Assembly: GCA_963556195.1 (NCBI GenBank)
Contig: OY744519.1
Location: 102,840,500-102,904,499, forward strand
Source of the DNA: Sepiola atlantica
Lineage: Eukaryota; Mollusca; Cephalopoda; Sepiida; Sepiolidae
DNA length: 64,000 bases
Reading direction: 5' to 3'
Shown: piece after piece, positions 61,792-64,000 of the stretch
How positions within the stretch are numbered: the first letter of the stretch is position 1
Layout of the letters: each line of letters begins with the position of its first letter
Notes under the pieces: model-generated
Told to the model about the DNA's origin: nothing
Seen by the model: the letters and a program-made list of their open reading frames with translations, nothing else
Database searches by the model: none
Translations under genes and position numbers: made by a program

Positions 61792-64000
61792 CTAGAGAGT
61801 AAAAACAGCAACACAACTGGAGTTTAAAGCACCAACGTGTTAGCACAACACTACAAAGCATCACTTTACACCAGTATAGCAAATATAGCTGCAAACTTCA
61901 TGGAAATTATGGCAGATTCAAATTAAAACAAAAAATGATTACAAGTTAGAAATAGCCCTAAAAGAAATACAAATTTATATACAATTCTTTAAAAATGTAT
62001 TTCTTATGCTGATAAAATTAAAGAAATCTCAATTGAATAGAATCCAAAGGTTTTATTTATAATGTAAACTAGGAGTTAGATGAGCAGACTGATAATTAGA
62101 TTTAATATTAAAAGCCAAACGGTTGATTTAAATAAAAAAAAAATTATTTACATATGAAAACTTAAATTAGTTAAACTTTTAAATCAAGACCTAACGCATG
62201 AATGAAATATTGAGGCGTATATTTAATAATACTAAAAAAAGACTACGTAGACAAAAAATAGGGTTTCTGCAAATAAAAAAGTTGTATGCAAAATCCTAAT
62301 ATTTCTATGAATAGTTGATTTAGGAGTTAAGATATTTCCTTTTAAAATTACGGTTTTAAATTATATTCAAAGTTTGAATTTAATAAAGTACATAAACTTT
62401 ACAATATTGTATAATTTCAATTATTATTTTATATAAGTATCATTTAATTTATGATAAACGTCCTAAAATGTTGTCCTAAAATATAAACTAATCCAAATTC
62501 TTAAGATCTTTTTATATGATTTTTCTAATGTTGTAGAAGAATTTTTCTATTGGAAAAAGATTATCAATTGAAATACATAAATTGATTATTATATATGATT
62601 AATATAAATATGGATAGGTACACAATTTTAAAATCTTTTCTGCTTTAATGTATATAAAATTATTTTGTCGGATTTTCAAAGTTTGTCATCAATAGCTTCA
62701 TTCCTACAAACTAGATACTTAAATCAAGTTTTCTAATACAATCTGATCTCATTTTACCTCTTTTCTTTTAAAGGTAAAATTTTACTTCCAGTTGATTTTA
62801 CCATTTTCTCTATATAGACTAATCGAAATTTCATTTTGTCAGAGAAAGTTTTTTCTATTGCACTGGAGTGACTCTGCAGAACATTGTAGCCATCTTGAAT
62901 TTTGACTCTGGGGCTAACTAAATTCTTTTCTGGTAGCTATCTTGAATTAAACACAATAGATTGAAAATAAGCACCTATTTAATCTGACAGTATTTATCCA
63001 GTATTGCAGGGGTTGTAGATACTATCGAATAAATATGTCATCAAATTTATCGTTCCTTTCATTGACCATAAAACAGTTAATACAGTTATATTATATTGCA
63101 AAATGATTTTATCTCTACACAAACACCAGCTAAATACTGTGAGTAGATAATAAAATAGAGTCCATTTTTATAAAATTGTATCTCCAGAAGATCATCTTTC
63201 AAGTAACATTCATCAGGTAAAATGCTTGAATTTAAATCGAATTAAATAAAACAGCAAAATTCTTCATGTTTATATTTAATAAAAGCAATGATTGTAATGT
63301 TTTCAGTAATAGTATCATTTTTTATGCTAACGTTACTTCTGATGAATATTAGCTTAAAGAAGATCGTCTGAGGAGACAATCAAAGGGAAGTAACTCTGTA
63401 TGGAAGAATACAGATTTTTTAATTTTTTTTTTAAATGCCGACCATTTGAAAATAATTCTGACCCGATCAAAGGTTTTTCTGGAAGGAATTAAATTGAATT
63501 ACATTTTATAATTCTTAACAAGATGCTGCAATGATCTACGAGAAAAACTGATAAACCAGAATCAAATATTGATTTTGTAAGAAGAAAGTTATCGATGACA
63601 AAGAAAAAAAACGATAAAGATAAACTTTATATATTAGATTTGATTGATGATCAATAGAATGTTTTGGGGTTGTCTTAAAAAAATAAAAATATTTAAGAAG
63701 TTAATTTATCAATCATTGCTATGCAAATTTACTTTCCACCCCCACCCCAAAAATTAAAAAAAATAATAATTGCCTTCATATGCAGATACAGCATAAGCAT
63801 TAAAAGGAAAATACATTCCTGAATCGTTTTCACTTTAAAAGTTTGCAAAGAAAAATATCAGAAAAATATTTAAAAAAAAAAAAAAAATTTTTTTAAATAA
63901 AAAAAAAATCGGATATTTATTTTTATTTGTGAATTTTATTTTTATCTTAAAATATTTTTCTTTAATGACTATGATGTATCTACATATAAGTAAATTGTTT
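61792..64000 (-). other. Intron (partial) upstream of the 61714-61791 exon
   Basis: AT-rich to the end of the window, with A/T homopolymers around 63874-63910. No exon, promoter or recognisable element is seen. Confidence 0.6.

Noticed and set aside
1..64000. CRISPR arrays, operons, rRNA or intact tRNA genes
   Set aside because: No regular spacer array, polycistronic layout, rRNA core sequence or complete cloverleaf is visible; tRNA-like stretches are decayed SINE heads.

Overview
The window is animal nuclear DNA. It is very AT-rich, its coding blocks are short, each is bounded by AG acceptors and GT donors, and the blocks are separated by introns of up to 12.5 kb. Nothing bacterial or viral is visible as a functioning unit. 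The transposon load (Penelope-like element, two types of non-LTR retrotransposon, DD34D mariner, hAT-type MITE, tRNA-headed SINEs) and the KMT2C/D sequence fit an invertebrate. A mollusc, possibly a coleoid cephalopod, is my best guess; this is inference from general character and not from a diagnostic marker.

One gene runs through nearly the whole window on the minus strand: an orthologue of KMT2C/KMT2D (MLL3/MLL4, fly Trr), the enhancer histone H3 lysine-4 methyltransferase. I could place 18 exons between 61791 and 1105, about 4.97 kb of coding sequence or roughly 1,657 codons. Every exon-exon junction is consistent in reading phase. The window holds the long middle of the protein: the conserved RQLRVIL-type helix, a glutamine-rich block, the FDILQYADPEL acidic motif, the LLIQDLLEEEKKE motif, the KMT2 coiled coil (RTRKAINARNRQ joined to ARKSGHAINP), the NPFSEGYQ-EREQ helix, the VRQVPFFSD motif and the basic KEKPKKRKKKTK segment. 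The N-terminal PHD fingers lie beyond position 64000, and the C-terminal PHD, FYRN/FYRC and SET domains lie below position 1. Both ends of the gene, including promoter and poly(A) site, are therefore outside.

Layout by coordinate: 1-1104 intron with a 565-bp hairpin; 1105-1224 last visible exon; 1225-13733 giant intron; 13734-20095 three exons, with a degraded Penelope-like element between the second and third; 20096-26859 intron with a LINE fragment and two hairpins; 26860-26889 a 30-nt microexon; 31941-32234 proline-rich exon; 38013-40007 two coiled-coil exons flanking a hairpin and a LINE tail; 40124-41385 mariner; 42056-51400 the exon-dense core, including the 1.9-kb exon and a hAT MITE; 54428-54499 a 72-nt exon; 55250-57560 SINE and LINE; 61714-61791 a 78-nt exon.

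The most striking thing outside the exons is a series of at least nine imperfect long inverted repeats (about 120-565 bp overall) spread through the introns. In the pre-mRNA each would fold into a long double-stranded hairpin. They look like fold-back or MITE elements and would be candidate substrates for ADAR-type RNA editing.
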